From the NCBI GenBank assembly GCA_031285975.1, contig JAITVE010000242.1, positions 1 through 6,027 of the forward strand: a stretch of DNA of 6,027 nucleotides, written 5' to 3'. Of this stretch, positions 4,926 through 6,027 are shown piece after piece; the first letter of the stretch is position 1; the number at the start of each line of letters is the position of its first letter. The position numbers and the translations under genes are program-made. Source of the stretch: Candidatus Adiutrix sp. (lineage in GTDB: Bacteria > Desulfobacterota > Desulfarculia > Adiutricales > Adiutricaceae). The notes below the pieces were generated by a model. It did no database searches. It was not told the DNA's origin and saw nothing but the letters and a program-made list of their open reading frames with translations.

Positions 4926-4955
4926 CTGTTATTTTCCCCCGTTTTCTGGTATGAT
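4926..4955 (+). promoter_or_regulatory. Candidate promoter for the TPR gene
   Basis: TATGAT (4950-4955, five of six to the -10 consensus) is preceded by CTGTTA (4926-4931) at 18 bases, or by TTATTT (4929-4934) at 15 bases; both are weak as -35 boxes. A small inverted repeat CTTGG-tttgt-CCAAG lies just downstream (4962-4976), in what would be the untranslated leader. Confidence 0.3.
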
Positions 4956-5007
4956 AATTGACTTGGTTTGTCCAAGGCGCAGCAACATTTTACCAAAAGT
5001 CGGAACC

Positions 5008-6027
5008 ATGAAACTCATCCGCCACACTCTGACGCTCCATCTGGCCGCTCTTTTCGCCGCCCTGCCGCTTCTGGCCGCCTCCGGGTGCGCCCACGCCGCG
5101 GGCTGGGACTGGCTGCCCGGCGCCGCCAACGCGGGCGCGGAAAGCTATTACCGCTTCCTGCGCGCCTGTTACGAGGAAATCGACGAGCAGCCGAAAAAGG
5201 CCCTGGGCTTCATGCAGGAAGCCTACGCCCTTTCGGGCAAGTCCCCGTACCTGCGGCTGGAAACGGCCCGGCTCTTTTCCCTCAACGGCGACCACCAAAA
5301 TGGCCTGAAATTCGCGGACGACGCCATCGCCCAGGCACCGGGCGATTCCCGCAATTACTTCATGGCCGCCATGATCGCCGCCCGCAACGGCTTGTGGGAC
5401 AAGGCGGAAAAGTATTACCGGGACATCCTGAAGCTGGAGCCCAAAAACGCCGACGCCTATATGCTCCTGGGCGCGCTCTTCCGGGAAACCGGGAAGAACG
5501 GCGAGGCCGAAGCTGTGTATAAGCAGTGGACGACGGCTGATCCCGGCTATTTGCCCTACTATTATTTAGGGGATTTCTATCACGAGACCGGCCGCAACGA
5601 CGAAGCGGTCACGGCCCTGAACCAGTGCATCAGGCGCGACCCGGAATTCGTCACCGCCCATTTGGAACTGGCCCAGCTGTACGAAGACGCGGACAATAAG
5701 CCCGGCCAGGAAAAAATGTACCGGGCGTTGATAAAACTGCTGCCGGACGAGAACAAGCTGAAAATCCGCCTGGGGCTTTTGCTGCTGGATTCGAACCGCC
5801 GGGCCGAAGCCTCCAAAGCCTTCCGGGACGCGGCCGCGAGCTCGGAAGACCCGGTGCGCACCCACCTGCAAATCGGCCAGTTGTATGTGGAAAAAGAAGC
5901 CTACGCGGACGCGGCCAAAGAATTTGAAACGGCCCTGAAAATAGACCCCGCCGCCGACCAGGCCCTCTACCTTTTGTCCTGGATACTCCTGAAACAGAGC
6001 AACGAGGCCGGGGCCAAAAACGCCGAC
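5008..6027 (+). CDS. TPR-repeat protein with a lipoprotein-like signal (first 340 residues, open to the right edge)
   Basis: The frame stays open from the ATG at 5008 to the window end, so the C-terminus is missing. Residues 1-26 form a signal sequence: a basic start (MKLIRH), a hydrophobic core, then LLAASGC, in which C27 could be the lipidated cysteine. Signal peptidase I cleavage after AHA (28-30) is the alternative. From about residue 46 the protein consists of 34-residue tetratricopeptide repeats, roughly 79-112, 114-147, 148-181, 182-215, 216-249, 250-281 and 282-316. They carry the usual A/G-Y-F/Y-A pattern and end in DP or EP. TPR proteins are scaffolds for protein contacts. Secreted ones in proteobacteria serve outer-membrane assembly, polysaccharide export or pilus biogenesis, but nothing here selects among these. 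The start has only a short GGA upstream, three bases from the ATG. Codon use is GC-rich, like tgt and secD. Confidence 0.92.
   Translation, partial: MKLIRHTLTLHLAALFAALPLLAASGCAHAAGWDWLPGAANAGAESYYRFLRACYEEIDEQPKKALGFMQEAYALSGKSPYLRLETARLFSLNGDHQNGLKFADDAIAQAPGDSRNYFMAAMIAARNGLWDKAEKYYRDILKLEPKNADAYMLLGALFRETGKNGEAEAVYKQWTTADPGYLPYYYLGDFYHETGRNDEAVTALNQCIRRDPEFVTAHLELAQLYEDADNKPGQEKMYRALIKLLPDENKLKIRLGLLLLDSNRRAEASKAFRDAAASSEDPVRTHLQIGQLYVEKEAYADAAKEFETALKIDPAADQALYLLSWILLKQSNEAGAKNAD

Noticed and set aside
4968..5522. Plus-strand frame overlapping the start of the TPR gene
   Set aside because: It is Arg/Pro/Gly-rich with low-complexity composition. The frame from 5008 has a signal sequence and regular TPR motifs and stays open to the window end.
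4990..5871. Minus-strand frames opposite the TPR gene
   Set aside because: They are shadows of a clearly coding TPR frame and show no motifs of their own.

Overview
The window shows a GC-rich proteobacterial-type chromosome with AT-rich intergenic gaps. A minus-strand block runs tgt, yajC, secD (reading from about 2935 down to 1). This is the conserved order in which the queuosine tRNA-modifying enzyme precedes the accessory subunits of the Sec translocon. Taxonomic placement is inference only: the codon use, short AT-rich promoters and GTCATTCC...GGAATCCA palindromes fit a delta/gamma-proteobacterium, perhaps a Desulfovibrionales-like member of Desulfobacterota. Nothing in the window proves it.

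Layout. Positions 1-1126 hold the first 375 codons of secD, and the gene runs off the left edge. Positions 1127-1241 are a spacer with a 16-bp-stem hairpin. yajC is at 1242-1619. Positions 1620-1786 hold a plausible yajC promoter and a 106-bp palindromic element whose end supplies the tgt stop codon. tgt is at 1787-2935. Positions 2936-3422 are an AT-rich divergent intergenic region. On the plus strand, 3423-3887 encodes a 154-residue zinc-ribbon protein of unknown function with a near-perfect Shine-Dalgarno. Positions 3888-5007 contain no credible gene. They are filled by a nested palindromic structure: two imperfect inverted arms of about 200 bp (3917-4116 and 4688-4886), a third partial copy of the same module (4125-4173), three REP-type palindromes (two of them an inverted doublet), and degenerate short repeats. 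Positions 5008-6027 hold a TPR-repeat protein with a lipoprotein-like signal, open to the right edge.

How the genes relate. YajC and SecD (with SecF expected beyond position 1) form the SecDF-YajC complex that assists SecYEG-dependent export. Tgt is linked by conserved neighbourhood rather than by function. A candidate promoter directly upstream of yajC suggests that yajC-secD can be transcribed apart from tgt. The zinc-ribbon and TPR genes lie on the opposite strand, separated by the repeat block, with no visible functional link.

The most notable signal is the repeat block. Its module contains a series of small hairpins. Between copies, at least two of these keep their pairing although the paired bases differ (AACCC/GGGTT against AACCT/AGGTT; TTGCGC/GCGCAA against TTACAAGC/GCTTGTAA), while the single-stranded linkers stay similar. 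That pattern suggests the structure itself matters, as in a structured RNA or a folded single-stranded DNA element.
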